Shown here in pieces: positions 17,932-26,843 of a stretch of DNA of 64,000 bases; the first letter of the stretch is position 1, and the number at the start of each line of letters is the position of its first letter. A program made the translations under genes and the position numbers. Source of the DNA: Arthrobacter sp. FW306-2-2C-D06B (GTDB taxonomy: Bacteria; Actinomycetota; Actinomycetes; Actinomycetales; Micrococcaceae); NCBI RefSeq assembly GCF_021789175.1, contig NZ_CP084560.1, positions 3,348,001 through 3,412,000 of the forward strand, in the 5' to 3' direction. The notes beneath the pieces were generated by a model. That model worked only from the letters and a program-made list of their open reading frames with translations, did not search any database and had not been told where the DNA came from.

Positions 17932-18864
17932 TTATGCCCGGCGGCGCTGCAAAACGTCGTCGAGGTTGCTGAGCGCGCTCTGAGGCTTGCCGTGCTGCGC
18001 CTGGACCGACGGGGCCGCGGACGGCACGCTGGCCGGCTTCAATGTCGGCTTGCCGAGAGGCTTGGGAGCGTCAGGCAAGTCGAGGGGTTCTGGTGCCGGC
18101 CGAGGCGCCTTGGCCGCGTCGACGTATGTTGGTTTGGGAACGTCCACCGGCTGCCATTCGGATTCCTTGGATTCCGCCGTAAACCGGACAGTGTTGTCGC
18201 CGGCGGCGACGGCAACATTGAGGGCAGCCTGACGAAGTTCGACGGCGGTAAGGCGGGTCGCTTCCCGGGCATGGGCTTCGGCGTCGAAGATCTTGGTAGC
18301 CGGGCGGTCCGAGGCCGGAGGACCTACGCTGGGGCTCTCAACCGTGGGGCCCATTGCGTTGCGGAAGGCCCTGTTCATCTTCGCTCTGCGGTCCCTGATG
18401 GCCAGCCGGCGAAGCAGGAAGACGGTCCCGACCACGCCGACGATGGATACCAATGGCACCCAGCCCGAAACGAGGCCCAGAATGCGCAGCACGCCGGAAA
18501 CGGCTGCCGTGAGTAACAGGAGGAGACCGGCGAGAGCAAGGGCGCAGCGCCCGTATCTGACTTTGAAGGCCGCTGTGTCCGATGCAGCATCACGCCGTTC
18601 GCCGGCGCCAGCCGATACCTCGGGCAATGCGGTTGCGGTGCTCTGCATGGTTTCCATTGCTTTCTCCTGCCGAGGGGTGATTGACAGAACCACCCCGGCT
18701 TGCGGTTCATGAGCGTCTTCGTGGATCACATCTGCTGGCATGTCACCGGCCACTTGGACGTGGTTGTGACGATTCCGCAGTATGTATGGCGCAACCCAAA
18801 CAATCCACAGCGCGACAGCAATGACCAATATCACCGAGCTGCTGAGAGGGAAGTCCACAATCAA
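17932..18864 (-). CDS. Conserved membrane protein of unknown function
   Basis: About 310 residues. There is one helix right at the N-terminus (SSSVILVIAVALWIVWVA) and two more in the middle (ALALAGLLLLLTAAVSGVL, WVPLVSIVGVVGTVFLL). A long proline/alanine/lysine-rich cytoplasmic-type tail ends in LDDVLQRRRA. The start is uncertain: TTG at 18864 or GTG six bases later; there is no ribosome site, so it may be leaderless. I know no function. Similar proteins sit next to galU/GNAT genes in relatives, from memory only. Confidence 0.7.
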   Translation of the reverse strand: MIVDFPLSSSVILVIAVALWIVWVAPYILRNRHNHVQVAGDMPADVIHEDAHEPQAGVVLSITPRQEKAMETMQSTATALPEVSAGAGERRDAASDTAAFKVRYGRCALALAGLLLLLTAAVSGVLRILGLVSGWVPLVSIVGVVGTVFLLRRLAIRDRRAKMNRAFRNAMGPTVESPSVGPPASDRPATKIFDAEAHAREATRLTAVELRQAALNVAVAAGDNTVRFTAESKESEWQPVDVPKPTYVDAAKAPRPAPEPLDLPDAPKPLGKPTLKPASVPSAAPSVQAQHGKPQSALSNLDDVLQRRRA

Positions 18865-18917
18865 AACCGTAGAAGCAAATACGCGGAGGCCGCCGCATTG
18901 CCCACGGTGTGTCGCCG

Positions 18918-18961
18918 GAGAGTCGGCAAATCAATGGATTTACCGACTCTCGTACACCCAG
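18918..18961 (-). terminator. Inverted repeat, probable terminator after GNAT
   Basis: GAGAGTCGG (18918-18926) pairs with CCGACTCTC (18953-18961), and the stem continues with AAATC/GATTT after one mismatch. It starts 5 bp beyond the stop of the acetyltransferase gene. There is no long T tract, so its efficiency is uncertain. Confidence 0.6.
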
Positions 18962-18965
18962 CGGA

Positions 18966-19586
18966 CTAGTTGGCCCCGCGTCTCAGCCAAGCAGCCAGCA
19001 AACCCCCAGGGATCTCCTCCGAGGTCAACGCAAAGCTTCGATGGTCAGCCCATTCGCCGTTGATGTGAAGGAAACGCTCACGGCGGCCTTCGTCTCGGAA
19101 TCCCAGCTTCTCAACGACCCGCAGGCTCGGCCCGTTCTCGGGCCGGATGTTGATCTCCATCCGGTGAAGGCCAAGGGCCTCAAAGCAATGGTCGGTCGCC
19201 ATGGCAACCGCAGTAGGCGCTATTCCGCGACCGGCCCGGGCCTGGTCGACCCAATAGCCAAGGGTGGCCGTCATCGCCGATCCCCACATAATCGAGGAGA
19301 CCGTCAACTGCCCGACGATCCTGGGCTCCGGGAACCCCGGAATGCGCTCCGTGATCACAAACGGAAGGGCACTGGCTTGCCGAGCCTGCGCGTTCAGGGA
19401 AGCCACCATCTGCCGGTAGTTCGGCAGGCGACCGCCAGGGGCCGGGTTGGAGGCTTCCCAAGGCGCCAGCCACTCACTATTGCGCGAGCGGACCTCGGTC
19501 CATTCCTTCTTGTCCCGGAAATGAATGGGACGCAAGATGAGGTCGCCGCTCTCCAGCGTCACCGGCCAAATGGCCGACCCCCACAC
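18966..19586 (-). CDS. GNAT family N-acetyltransferase (RimJ/RimL-like)
   Basis: Acetyl-CoA-dependent transferase, 206 residues. Motifs of the RimJ/RimL branch are seen in order: LILRPIHFRDKKEW near the start, LGYWVDQARAGRGIAPTAV (CoA-binding region), HRMEINIRPENGPSLRVVEKLGF, and FLHINGEWADHRSFAL. The frame begins with a GTG at 19586, 6 bp after galU ends, so it is probably co-transcribed with galU. Members acetylate ribosomal protein N-termini or small amines; the target is not readable. Confidence 0.85.
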   Translation of the reverse strand: MWGSAIWPVTLESGDLILRPIHFRDKKEWTEVRSRNSEWLAPWEASNPAPGGRLPNYRQMVASLNAQARQASALPFVITERIPGFPEPRIVGQLTVSSIMWGSAMTATLGYWVDQARAGRGIAPTAVAMATDHCFEALGLHRMEINIRPENGPSLRVVEKLGFRDEGRRERFLHINGEWADHRSFALTSEEIPGGLLAAWLRRGAN

Positions 19587-19592
19587 GGGCAG

Positions 19593-20498
19593 CTACTCGC
19601 TGAGGCCGGCAGTAAAGCCAGGCAACCACTCACGCAAGCCCGGCCCGAGGTCCTCACTGTCGCACGCAAGCTGGACGCAGGCTTTGAGGTAGCTGAGCTT
19701 GTCCCCGGTATCGTATCGACGGCCGCGGAAGACGACTCCGTAGACGCCGCTACCTTCGCCGTCGCCCGCAGCGAGTACTTGAAGCGCATCCGTCAGCTGG
19801 ATCTCTCCCCCACGGCCCGGTTCGGTTTTCTCGAGAACGTCGAAAACCGAGGGGTGAAGCACGTAGCGGCCGATCACGGCCAAGTTGGACGGAGCTTCAT
19901 CGACAGCGGGCTTTTCCACAAGTTGCTTGATGCGGACGTAGCCGTCCTCGCCGATATCTTCAATGTCCGCACAGCCGTAGGCGCTGATCTGGGAGGGCTC
20001 GACTTCGATGAGGGCCACAACGGAACCACCGGTTTTGTGCTGGACCTCGATCATGTCGCTCAGGAGTGTGTCCCGCGCGTCGATAAGGTCGTCACCGAGA
20101 AGAACGGCAAAAGGTTCGTACCCGACATGCTGCTTTGCACGCAACACTGCGTGTCCCAGCCCTTTGGGGTCACCCTGACGGACGTAGTGAATGTCGCCGA
20201 GGTTACTGGTAGCCTGCACCGACTCCAGCTTGGTGGTGTCACCCTTGGCCTCGAGGGTCGCTTCCAAAGCCGGTACCCGGTCGAAGTGGTCCTCCAACGC
20301 ACGTTTGTTGCGGCCTGTGATCATGAGGACGTCGTTGAGTCCCACGCTCACGGCTTCTTCGACGACATATTGGATGGCCGGCTTGTCGACTACCGGGAGC
20401 ATCTCTTTGGGCATGGCTTTTGTAGCAGGCAGGAACCTGGTGCCGAGTCCGGCAACGGGGATAACGGCCTTGCGGACGGTGCAGTTGTTGGAAGTCAC
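19593..20498 (-). CDS. galU: UTP--glucose-1-phosphate uridylyltransferase
   Basis: Makes UDP-glucose from UTP and glucose-1-phosphate for envelope polysaccharides and trehalose or galactose metabolism. Its 301 residues match the family. It has the nucleotide-binding AVIPVAGLGTRFLPATKA and KEMLPVVDKPAIQYVVEEA at the N-terminus, then FAVLLGDDLID and LVEKPAVDEAPSNLAVIGRY. It starts at a GTG at 20498 and is divergent from the cyclo-ligase gene across 117 bp. Confidence 0.96.
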   Translation of the reverse strand: MTSNNCTVRKAVIPVAGLGTRFLPATKAMPKEMLPVVDKPAIQYVVEEAVSVGLNDVLMITGRNKRALEDHFDRVPALEATLEAKGDTTKLESVQATSNLGDIHYVRQGDPKGLGHAVLRAKQHVGYEPFAVLLGDDLIDARDTLLSDMIEVQHKTGGSVVALIEVEPSQISAYGCADIEDIGEDGYVRIKQLVEKPAVDEAPSNLAVIGRYVLHPSVFDVLEKTEPGRGGEIQLTDALQVLAAGDGEGSGVYGVVFRGRRYDTGDKLSYLKACVQLACDSEDLGPGLREWLPGFTAGLSE

Positions 20499-20615
20499 CG
20501 GACTAATCTAACGGAAGGAGCTGGACATTGGGCAAAAGGAACCTGTGCGGATAGAAGCGACTCCACTATTTCTTCCCCCTCCCCAAGCTGCAAAGCTGCG
20601 TGAACAGGAGCAAAA

Positions 20616-21221
20616 ATGACTTTGAAAGACGATATCCGCCGGGACTACCGCAAGCGCCGGCTGACTTTGACAAGGCAACAGCGGGTTGACGCTGGAACCG
20701 GGATTGCCCTCGGTGGCCTCTCCTGGGCGGATTCCGTTGCCCGGGGGAAACCGTCGACTTTTGCCGCCTATCTCGGAGTAGCCGCCGAGCCGCCGACAAT
20801 GCCCTTGCTTGCGGCGCTCCACGCCGCCGGCCACAGGATCCTTCTTCCCGTCTGTGAACCGGAACGGCGTCTGAGCTGGGTCTATTGGACACCGGATACG
20901 GCCTTTGTCCGCTCAAAGTACGCACCGATTGACGAGCCGGTGGGCGAACGATTCGACAGCGACGTCATCAGGGATGCCACTGGAATCTTCCTCCCGGCCA
21001 CCGCTGTCGATGAAGACGGAAACCGTATCGGCCAAGGGGGCGGTTACTACGATCGGCTCCTTGACAAGCTCGACGCCGATGGGCAGCGTCCGCCGACTGT
21101 CGCCGTCGTATATGACCACGAAGTGCTGGCCGCGGGGACGATCCCGGCCGAACCGTTCGACAAGCCGGTGGCGGAGGCACTTACCCCCTACCGGATCGTC
21201 CGGCTGGTTCCGGCCGATTGA
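20616..21221 (+). CDS. 5-formyltetrahydrofolate cyclo-ligase
   Basis: ATP-dependent conversion of 5-formyl-THF to 5,10-methenyl-THF in one-carbon metabolism. A 201-residue protein with the basic N-terminal RRDYRKRRLTLTRQQR and the diagnostic substrate/ATP motif GNRIGQGGGYYDRLLDKL in the C-terminal third. It is divergent from galU and followed by the FmdB-type zinc-ribbon gene, a common order in Micrococcaceae. Its folate link may be relevant to fhs elsewhere in the window. Confidence 0.94.
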   Translation: MTLKDDIRRDYRKRRLTLTRQQRVDAGTGIALGGLSWADSVARGKPSTFAAYLGVAAEPPTMPLLAALHAAGHRILLPVCEPERRLSWVYWTPDTAFVRSKYAPIDEPVGERFDSDVIRDATGIFLPATAVDEDGNRIGQGGGYYDRLLDKLDADGQRPPTVAVVYDHEVLAAGTIPAEPFDKPVAEALTPYRIVRLVPAD

Positions 21222-21376
21222 TCGGGGCTTCAGGCCTGTCTACTCCGCCACATTTTGTGGTAGCGGCCCCGACTCCGGATGATAGAATTGGCACTCAGGC
21301 CCTGGGACTGCTAATGGACGGAACAATCCGCCTTGGCAGCACAGGACCTGTAGTTCGTCCCGGAGGAGGATCACCA

Positions 21377-21640
21377 GTGCCCACATATGCCTATGCCTGC
21401 AAAGACTGCGGACATGCCTTTGACATCGTTCAGTCGTTCACGGACAGCTCCCTGTCCGACTGCCCTGAATGCCAAGGGTCGTTGCGTAAGAAGTTCAACA
21501 GCGTGGGCGTCGTCTTCAAGGGATCGGGCTTCTACCGCACCGACTCCCGGGACTCCAAGGGAAGCACCGTTTCGGCCGCTCCCGCCTCACCAGCTGCGCC
21601 TTCGGCTCCAGCGTCGGTTCCGGCGGCTGCCGCGAGCTGA
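21377..21640 (+). CDS. FmdB-family zinc ribbon protein
   Basis: Small protein of 87 residues. The start is the GTG at 21377, which has GGAGGAGG upstream; a longer frame back to 21218 has no protein character. The N-terminal zinc ribbon is built from YACKDCGHAFD and DCPECQG (two CxxC pairs), followed by KFNSVGVVFKGSGFYRTDSR. The C-terminus is a low-complexity Ala/Pro tail. The family is named for a putative regulator of formamidase genes, but its function here is unproven. Confidence 0.92.
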   Translation: MPTYAYACKDCGHAFDIVQSFTDSSLSDCPECQGSLRKKFNSVGVVFKGSGFYRTDSRDSKGSTVSAAPASPAAPSAPASVPAAAAS

Positions 21641-21739
21641 TTGCGGTTTCCAGTCGCTCCCGGTTTTCCACATAGCTCAACGTTCCACATAGCTCATAAA
21701 GCCCTGCCGCGGGCCCGCGGACCCGGTTAGCGTGGCACC

Positions 21740-22558
21740 ATGCCCGCAATCCCGAACGTACCCCCGGATCCCATGTCCGCCGGATCATTGTCGCTTCCGC
21801 GCGATAAACTCCTCGCACCGATCAGCAGGGCCCGCACCCGCCGTCTCCAGGCTCTTCCCTTCAGGGCCGGCGGACATCGGGGCGCTAGCGCGGGACCATC
21901 CAAACACCGCAGCTTCGGTAGCTGGTTAAACCGCAACCGTCGCCTCGTCGTGGCGCTCCTGCTATGCGTGGCCGCCGGGATCGCAGTCCATCAACTGACT
22001 CCCGCTTCGGAGCAACGAGCCACGGTCCTGGCCGCCGCGCGGGATCTTCCCGCCGGGTCCGCCTTGACGGATACCGACCTCAAGCCCCTCGCTGTCCTTC
22101 CTGATGGAATTCCAGCCGGGGCACTCACCCCGGGAACCGGATACGGCGGAAAGCAGCTTGCCTCGCCGCTGCGGAAGGGGCAGATCCCCACAGACGCCCA
22201 ACTCCTGGGACCGGGCCTGCTGACCGGGACCGCACTCGCGACGGCGGCCGTTCCACTTCGCATGGCCGATCCCGCTTCAATTCAGCTCATCTCGTCCGGC
22301 CAGTTGGTCAACGTTGTGCTCACCGTGGCAGACGGACTTGAAGGGCCAGGCAAGAAATCCGAACTCTTGGCATCTGCGGTGCCGGTTTTGTGGACATCCG
22401 CGCAAGGAGGCAAAGCGAACCAATGGTTGGGCACGAACGAGGCGGACGGCCTTGTGGTTGTCGCCGCCAATCCGCAGCAGGCCGAAATCCTCGCCGGAGC
22501 TTCCACTCGCGGGAAACTGTTCTTTGTCCTCGTCAATCCCTCTGACAACCTGTCATGA
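21740..22558 (+). CDS. SAF-domain protein (Flp pilus CpaB/RcpC-like)
   Basis: A 272-residue protein with a cytoplasmic basic N-terminus, one membrane helix at about residues 68-84 (RRLVVALLLCVAAGIAV), and an external SAF domain (ATVLAAARDLPAGSALTDTDL ... GGKQLASPLRKGQI). This is the layout of CpaB/RcpC, a periplasmic part of Flp/Tad pili. No other tad or flp genes are nearby, so a pilus role is only suggested. The frame reads through cleanly from the ATG at 21740. Confidence 0.8.
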   Translation: MPAIPNVPPDPMSAGSLSLPRDKLLAPISRARTRRLQALPFRAGGHRGASAGPSKHRSFGSWLNRNRRLVVALLLCVAAGIAVHQLTPASEQRATVLAAARDLPAGSALTDTDLKPLAVLPDGIPAGALTPGTGYGGKQLASPLRKGQIPTDAQLLGPGLLTGTALATAAVPLRMADPASIQLISSGQLVNVVLTVADGLEGPGKKSELLASAVPVLWTSAQGGKANQWLGTNEADGLVVVAANPQQAEILAGASTRGKLFFVLVNPSDNLS

Positions 22559-22563
22559 AATAT

Positions 22564-22809
22564 TCAGCCCCAGTGCGGGGGCCTTTGTTCCTTCAGCCAA
22601 GCGTCATGGTCGTAGCCGGGCTCATCACCCCAGCGGCGCGGATCGTCCTCGGAGGCTTTCTTGGGCAGAATGCTTTCTTCCACCTGCTTCCGCTCGGGCG
22701 CGGGCTTCACTCTTGTTTTCTCCTGCTCGTCCAACTCGATGTCAGCGCCTACCGCATCGGCACTGGCGTCCGCAGGGTGCTTGGATTGAGTGCTTTTGCT
22801 TTCCGCCAT
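22564..22809 (-). CDS. Small hydrophilic conserved hypothetical protein
   Basis: An 81-residue charged, probably disordered protein with no Cys, signal or membrane segment. The C-terminal RRWGDEPGYDHDAWLKEQRPPHWG part is the best-conserved-looking section (Trp/Asp/His rich). It begins 9 bp after the stop of the large helicase-like gene on the same strand, so it is probably its downstream operon partner. I do not recognise a function. Confidence 0.65.
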   Translation of the reverse strand: MAESKSTQSKHPADASADAVGADIELDEQEKTRVKPAPERKQVEESILPKKASEDDPRRWGDEPGYDHDAWLKEQRPPHWG

Positions 22810-22818
22810 TGCGCTTCC

Positions 22819-25800
22819 TTAGGGGATCGCCGGTCCCGGGCCAGGGCCTTCGGTACTGCCGGGTCCGGCCGCGGCCGACTCCGCCTGTCTGTTCAGTTCC
22901 AATTGTTCAACATCAATGTCCAGGAATCCATCGTGGACTGCACCGTACGAGGGTGCTATCGGCTTCTCCAGTCCCAAGTAGGACCCGATGCGGTCAGCGC
23001 AGGACGAAGGATCAGTGAATACTTCAATGGTCCACAATGACATGTAACGCCAGCCAAGTCGTTCCAGCAATTGGGGCCGCAGCCGGCTGCGCTCCCTGAC
23101 GCTCATGCGGCGGTATCGTTCCGTGCCATCGGATTCAATGGCCACCGGGGTGGGCATTTCGGTGTCATCACGGCCTATGGTGTGCACGGGGTCTGCTGCC
23201 GCGGCAATGTCCAAGGCTCCGTCGTAGTGGTGCCACACCCGGGCTCCACGGGCACGGAGTCGCTCGCCCAGATCCGCCACCAAAGGATCCTCACCGAGCG
23301 CTTGCTCGCTGGCAGCAGCCCTGGTGGCAGGTGTCCCCAGTTCCGAATTCCCGGACAGTTCACGGTCAAGGAGTTCATGGAATTCAACGGCGCCGTGAGC
23401 CAGCCGGTCCAGATCGAGGTCCTCCGGGCGGAAGCAGCTCAGGACGTGCAACGATCTCCGGGAACGGGTCATTGCCAAGGCAAACTTGTTTCGCCCGCCT
23501 TCGACGGACAGGGGCCCGAAACTGTGGAGGGCCCTGCCATGGGGAGTGCGCCCGAAGCCCAAGGAGAAGATGATATGGTCGCGGACCAGTCCCTGTGCGC
23601 GCTCCAAGTCCACCACGCGGAAGGACTCCGCACCGGCGTTGAAGAAACCCGACAATAGCGGATAGTTGGGAAGCTGGAGCCTGATGGCTTCGCCGATCCT
23701 TGCCGCATGGCGAAGGCTTGCGGTGACCACGGCGAGCGAGGTCCGCGGCCGAAGGCTTGCATGTTGAAACACCAGGTCAACCACGCGGTTCACTTCGGCG
23801 GCGACCGATTCAACACCTTCGTGATCCGCCCCGGGCAAGCCGGTGCCATCCGGGATGTATTCAACTACTACCGAGCGGTCCAGCCCCGTCACGGATTGCC
23901 CGTCCGGCAGCCGACGCAGCCCGCCGTTGTAGTAGTTCTTGCTCAACTGGAGCACCAGATCTTCGTCAACCGCCCGATACACCCAGTTCAACTGCCACGT
24001 GGGCAGGACCCGGGCCAAAGCACTGAATGCGCTATCCACGGTGTCCTGGCTGGCGGCACCGGCCATGGGCGGCTCCACCGCGACGCTGAAAGTGCGGGCA
24101 TTGGCGATCTTCGCGTCGCCAAAGGCAACCACTTGCTGGGCTCGGGCGATGGCCGGCAGCACGGCCTGCAGGGATGTGCTCTCGGCGTCGAGAATCACCA
24201 CCGCATCGAATTTCTGCTCTGCGGGCAAGAGGCTGGTCAGCAGGTACGGGCTGATGGACCACACGGGAACCAAGCGGGACACAAGGGCAGGCGCCTGGGC
24301 GCTGAGCGCCGAGAGAGTAACGCGGCCATCCTTGATCAGGTTCCTGAGGAGTTCCGACTGGCGGGGATGTTCAGCAATTCCTGCCCGCCACATTTCGGCG
24401 AGTTTCCACCGGAGCCGGGCGGCTCCGCTGGCGATGTGCGCATGGTCGGCCAAGCGGTACTCCGCTTCGAGGCGGCGGAGGGAATCCCCGTCGGACATCG
24501 CGAGATAGTCGTCACCGCTGATCATCGCTTCCAGGGCAGACTGCCACCAGGCGAGGTCAAGTTCCGCGGCAACGGATTCGGCGGGCACTTCGCGTTCAGC
24601 CAGGTCAGCAAGAAGCTCGGCGAGTCCGTGCTCGCGCATATCCTCGACCAGAAGCGTGCGCTCCGGGAGCGTCTCAAGGGTTCCCGTGTCCGCCACAAGG
24701 CGCTCAAGACGGTCCATGAGATCTTCGTATCGGCTCGCGTGGAGGTCGCCGCCACCGGTCGTGTGTTTGAGGCAATCGCCCAGACGGCGCAGATCCCGGT
24801 CCAGTTCACGGTAGCTGGCGCCGAGGTCCGCAAGTCCGGAGGGCACTGCCGGATGGCGCTGGCTGGTCGCGTACTGGGCCCAGAGTGCCCGCTGTTCCTG
24901 AACGAGCGCCAAGGAACTGTGCAGATCCGCAATGTGGACACCGGGGCGGACATATTCCTTCGCCACGCGACGCAAGCGGGAGCGCTGCATCGAGGGCATC
25001 TCGACTCCCCGCTCTCTGCGCCAAGCCGAGGTACCGGTAGCCGAAATCAGATCGTGGACCGGCCGGTCAAAAATATCAGGGGTGAATTTGTCCAGGCTTT
25101 CCCGCACCGCCATCAGGAGCTCGAGCTGCGCGCCCCATTCGGCGAAGTTCGCCCCAAGCCGGATTTCGGAGTGCTCCGCAACCTGGTTCATCCGATCCCG
25201 CAGCCGGGGAAGTTGCTCGGCGGCACTGCTGGCCAGTTGCTGGGCTTCCTCGGTCTCCTTGCGCGTGACCAGACGCGCGCCGTACCAGGGGCTCGACGTC
25301 GATGCACGGCTGAAGCTGCCAAGCTCGGCAGCGCGTCGGAGTCTTTCAGCCAGCTCGGCCCGGTCTTTGATATTGTCCAGCACGCTGCGCTTCAAGCGGA
25401 CCGTCGTGGCGGGGGCTGGGTGGATGGAGGTCAGTTCCGCGAGGGACTGCATTGCCTGGTAGGGAGAGCATCCCCAGCGCTGACGCACGTTGTGCAAAGA
25501 CGCGACATGGTCCATGAGCGCATGGCGGTGCTCGGTCAGGGTCTTGTGGAGATTCGCGAGTTGCGGTTCCAGCGACTTTTCGTTGCGGATAATCGCGCTG
25601 ACCAGCTGGCCCTTGAGCTGCTGTGGCGTGGCGCCGTTGCCCGGCCTGAACAGCATCGATTCAAGGCCCAGGGCTTCAAAATGAGCCGCCAGGCCGTTGA
25701 GGCTCGCCCGCCGGTCACCCACCACAAGCACCGATTTCCCCTCGTTGACGAGGGCACCGATCGCGTTGATGGCCGTCTGTGTCTGGCCACTGCCTGGCGG

Positions 25801-26715
25801 GGTGCTCACCACCAGCGAATCCCCTGCCCGGACGGCATCCACGACGTATTGCTGATCCGAGTCGGCATCCAGGAGGAGCGATTCTTCGGCGGGGTCGCGC
25901 TCGTCGAGGTTCGGGAACCGTCCGGATTTGATGGGTTCGGGTTCCACTTCGCCGCCGTTGGCGGCTTCAAACAGGGAGGCAACGACGCTGCTGTTCTCGT
26001 TGATCCAGGGGTCATCCAAGTTCCCGGACAGATCCGCCAGCGTCGTGATGAGGAGATTGGGGGTTACTTCCGCACCGTGGATCGGTTGTACCAGTGTGGC
26101 AAGACGGTCGAGGACCGGCAGGGGGTCAAGGCGCGCGGTGTTGTAGGCCATGCGGCTCACCGCGTTGACGTCAAAGACGATTCCATGGACGGTCTTCAAG
26201 TGCCGGACCAACGCCGGGTTGATGCCCGCTTGTTCGGTCAGTTGCAGCTCGTAGTCATCTTCGCCCGGCCGCGCCGTGAGCGAGATGGCGGCCAACATCA
26301 CAGGGGCGGAGACTCGCTGGGGCTTCCCGCCGACAGCCGAGGTCCACACGACCGTGCCGCAGGACAGATAACCGGCGTCGATCCCCCGGTCGTTTCCCAG
26401 TTCGAAGATCTTCGAGCGAAGGTTCCTGGCGGCACGCGCGGCAACAAGATACTGCTGGCGATCGCGGATCAGGGTGGAAAGCCGGGTCCGACGCCCGGCG
26501 AGGAGCTGTGCCAGGCCCGAGGGGTGGCCGTTGCTGAGGTCTATCGAACCTTCCGGCGTCTTGACGAAGCGCAGCATGGTGTCCGCGCCAGTCACGGGCT
26601 TGAGCCCTGACAGCCATTTCCGGAGCTCTGCAGAACTCTCTTCATGGCTTTGACCTACTGACACCGCTGCCTTCTTTTCTGTTATAGCTCGAGACGACTT
26701 GGACCAAATCGGCAT
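22819..26715 (-). CDS. Large SF1 helicase-like protein with C-terminal nuclease-like domain and degenerate ATPase motifs
   Basis: About 1298 residues from the ATG at 26715. The layout resembles multidomain SF1 helicases with a DUF3320/Vsr-like C-terminus. The P-loop region is VVSTPPGSGQTQTAINAIG, where the essential Lys is Gln (Q311, codon CAG). Motif II reads DAVVILDAES (D843-S846) instead of a DEAx box. Motif III-like VVAFGDAKIANAR and motif VI-like FALAMTRSRRSLHVLS (near residue 1080) remain. The nuclease-like end has ALDIAAAADP and VAIESDGTERYRR (near 1190), then LLERLGWRYMSLWTIEVF. It is followed by a small hypothetical gene and preceded by guaA's terminator. ATPase activity is doubtful; a structural or regulatory DNA-binding role is possible. 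Confidence 0.8.
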   Translation of the reverse strand: MPIWSKSSRAITEKKAAVSVGQSHEESSAELRKWLSGLKPVTGADTMLRFVKTPEGSIDLSNGHPSGLAQLLAGRRTRLSTLIRDRQQYLVAARAARNLRSKIFELGNDRGIDAGYLSCGTVVWTSAVGGKPQRVSAPVMLAAISLTARPGEDDYELQLTEQAGINPALVRHLKTVHGIVFDVNAVSRMAYNTARLDPLPVLDRLATLVQPIHGAEVTPNLLITTLADLSGNLDDPWINENSSVVASLFEAANGGEVEPEPIKSGRFPNLDERDPAEESLLLDADSDQQYVVDAVRAGDSLVVSTPPGSGQTQTAINAIGALVNEGKSVLVVGDRRASLNGLAAHFEALGLESMLFRPGNGATPQQLKGQLVSAIIRNEKSLEPQLANLHKTLTEHRHALMDHVASLHNVRQRWGCSPYQAMQSLAELTSIHPAPATTVRLKRSVLDNIKDRAELAERLRRAAELGSFSRASTSSPWYGARLVTRKETEEAQQLASSAAEQLPRLRDRMNQVAEHSEIRLGANFAEWGAQLELLMAVRESLDKFTPDIFDRPVHDLISATGTSAWRRERGVEMPSMQRSRLRRVAKEYVRPGVHIADLHSSLALVQEQRALWAQYATSQRHPAVPSGLADLGASYRELDRDLRRLGDCLKHTTGGGDLHASRYEDLMDRLERLVADTGTLETLPERTLLVEDMREHGLAELLADLAEREVPAESVAAELDLAWWQSALEAMISGDDYLAMSDGDSLRRLEAEYRLADHAHIASGAARLRWKLAEMWRAGIAEHPRQSELLRNLIKDGRVTLSALSAQAPALVSRLVPVWSISPYLLTSLLPAEQKFDAVVILDAESTSLQAVLPAIARAQQVVAFGDAKIANARTFSVAVEPPMAGAASQDTVDSAFSALARVLPTWQLNWVYRAVDEDLVLQLSKNYYNGGLRRLPDGQSVTGLDRSVVVEYIPDGTGLPGADHEGVESVAAEVNRVVDLVFQHASLRPRTSLAVVTASLRHAARIGEAIRLQLPNYPLLSGFFNAGAESFRVVDLERAQGLVRDHIIFSLGFGRTPHGRALHSFGPLSVEGGRNKFALAMTRSRRSLHVLSCFRPEDLDLDRLAHGAVEFHELLDRELSGNSELGTPATRAAASEQALGEDPLVADLGERLRARGARVWHHYDGALDIAAAADPVHTIGRDDTEMPTPVAIESDGTERYRRMSVRERSRLRPQLLERLGWRYMSLWTIEVFTDPSSCADRIGSYLGLEKPIAPSYGAVHDGFLDIDVEQLELNRQAESAAAGPGSTEGPGPGPAIP

Positions 26716-26804
26716 ACTTTCGAGGGTAGCGGGAATCGACCGGCAGTCCGCACCGCAACACTGGTGCAAAGGCAAATTAGCCCTGATTTCAGGGGAAATA
26801 CAAA

Positions 26805-26835
26805 GTGACCGGCCTCTGGAACAGAGACCGGCCAC
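26805..26835 (-). terminator. Terminator after guaA
   Basis: GTGACCGGCCTCTG and CAGAGACCGGCCAC form a stem with two mismatches and a three-base loop. On the minus strand it is followed by TTTGTATTT. It begins 9 bp beyond the guaA stop codon. Confidence 0.75.
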
Positions 26836-26843
26836 TCAGAAAG

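Noticed and set aside
18909..20603. 564-codon plus-strand frame
   Set aside because: Antisense to galU and the GNAT gene.
23707..26610. 967-codon frame on the plus strand
   Set aside because: Antisense shadow of the helicase-like gene, with no recognisable domain.
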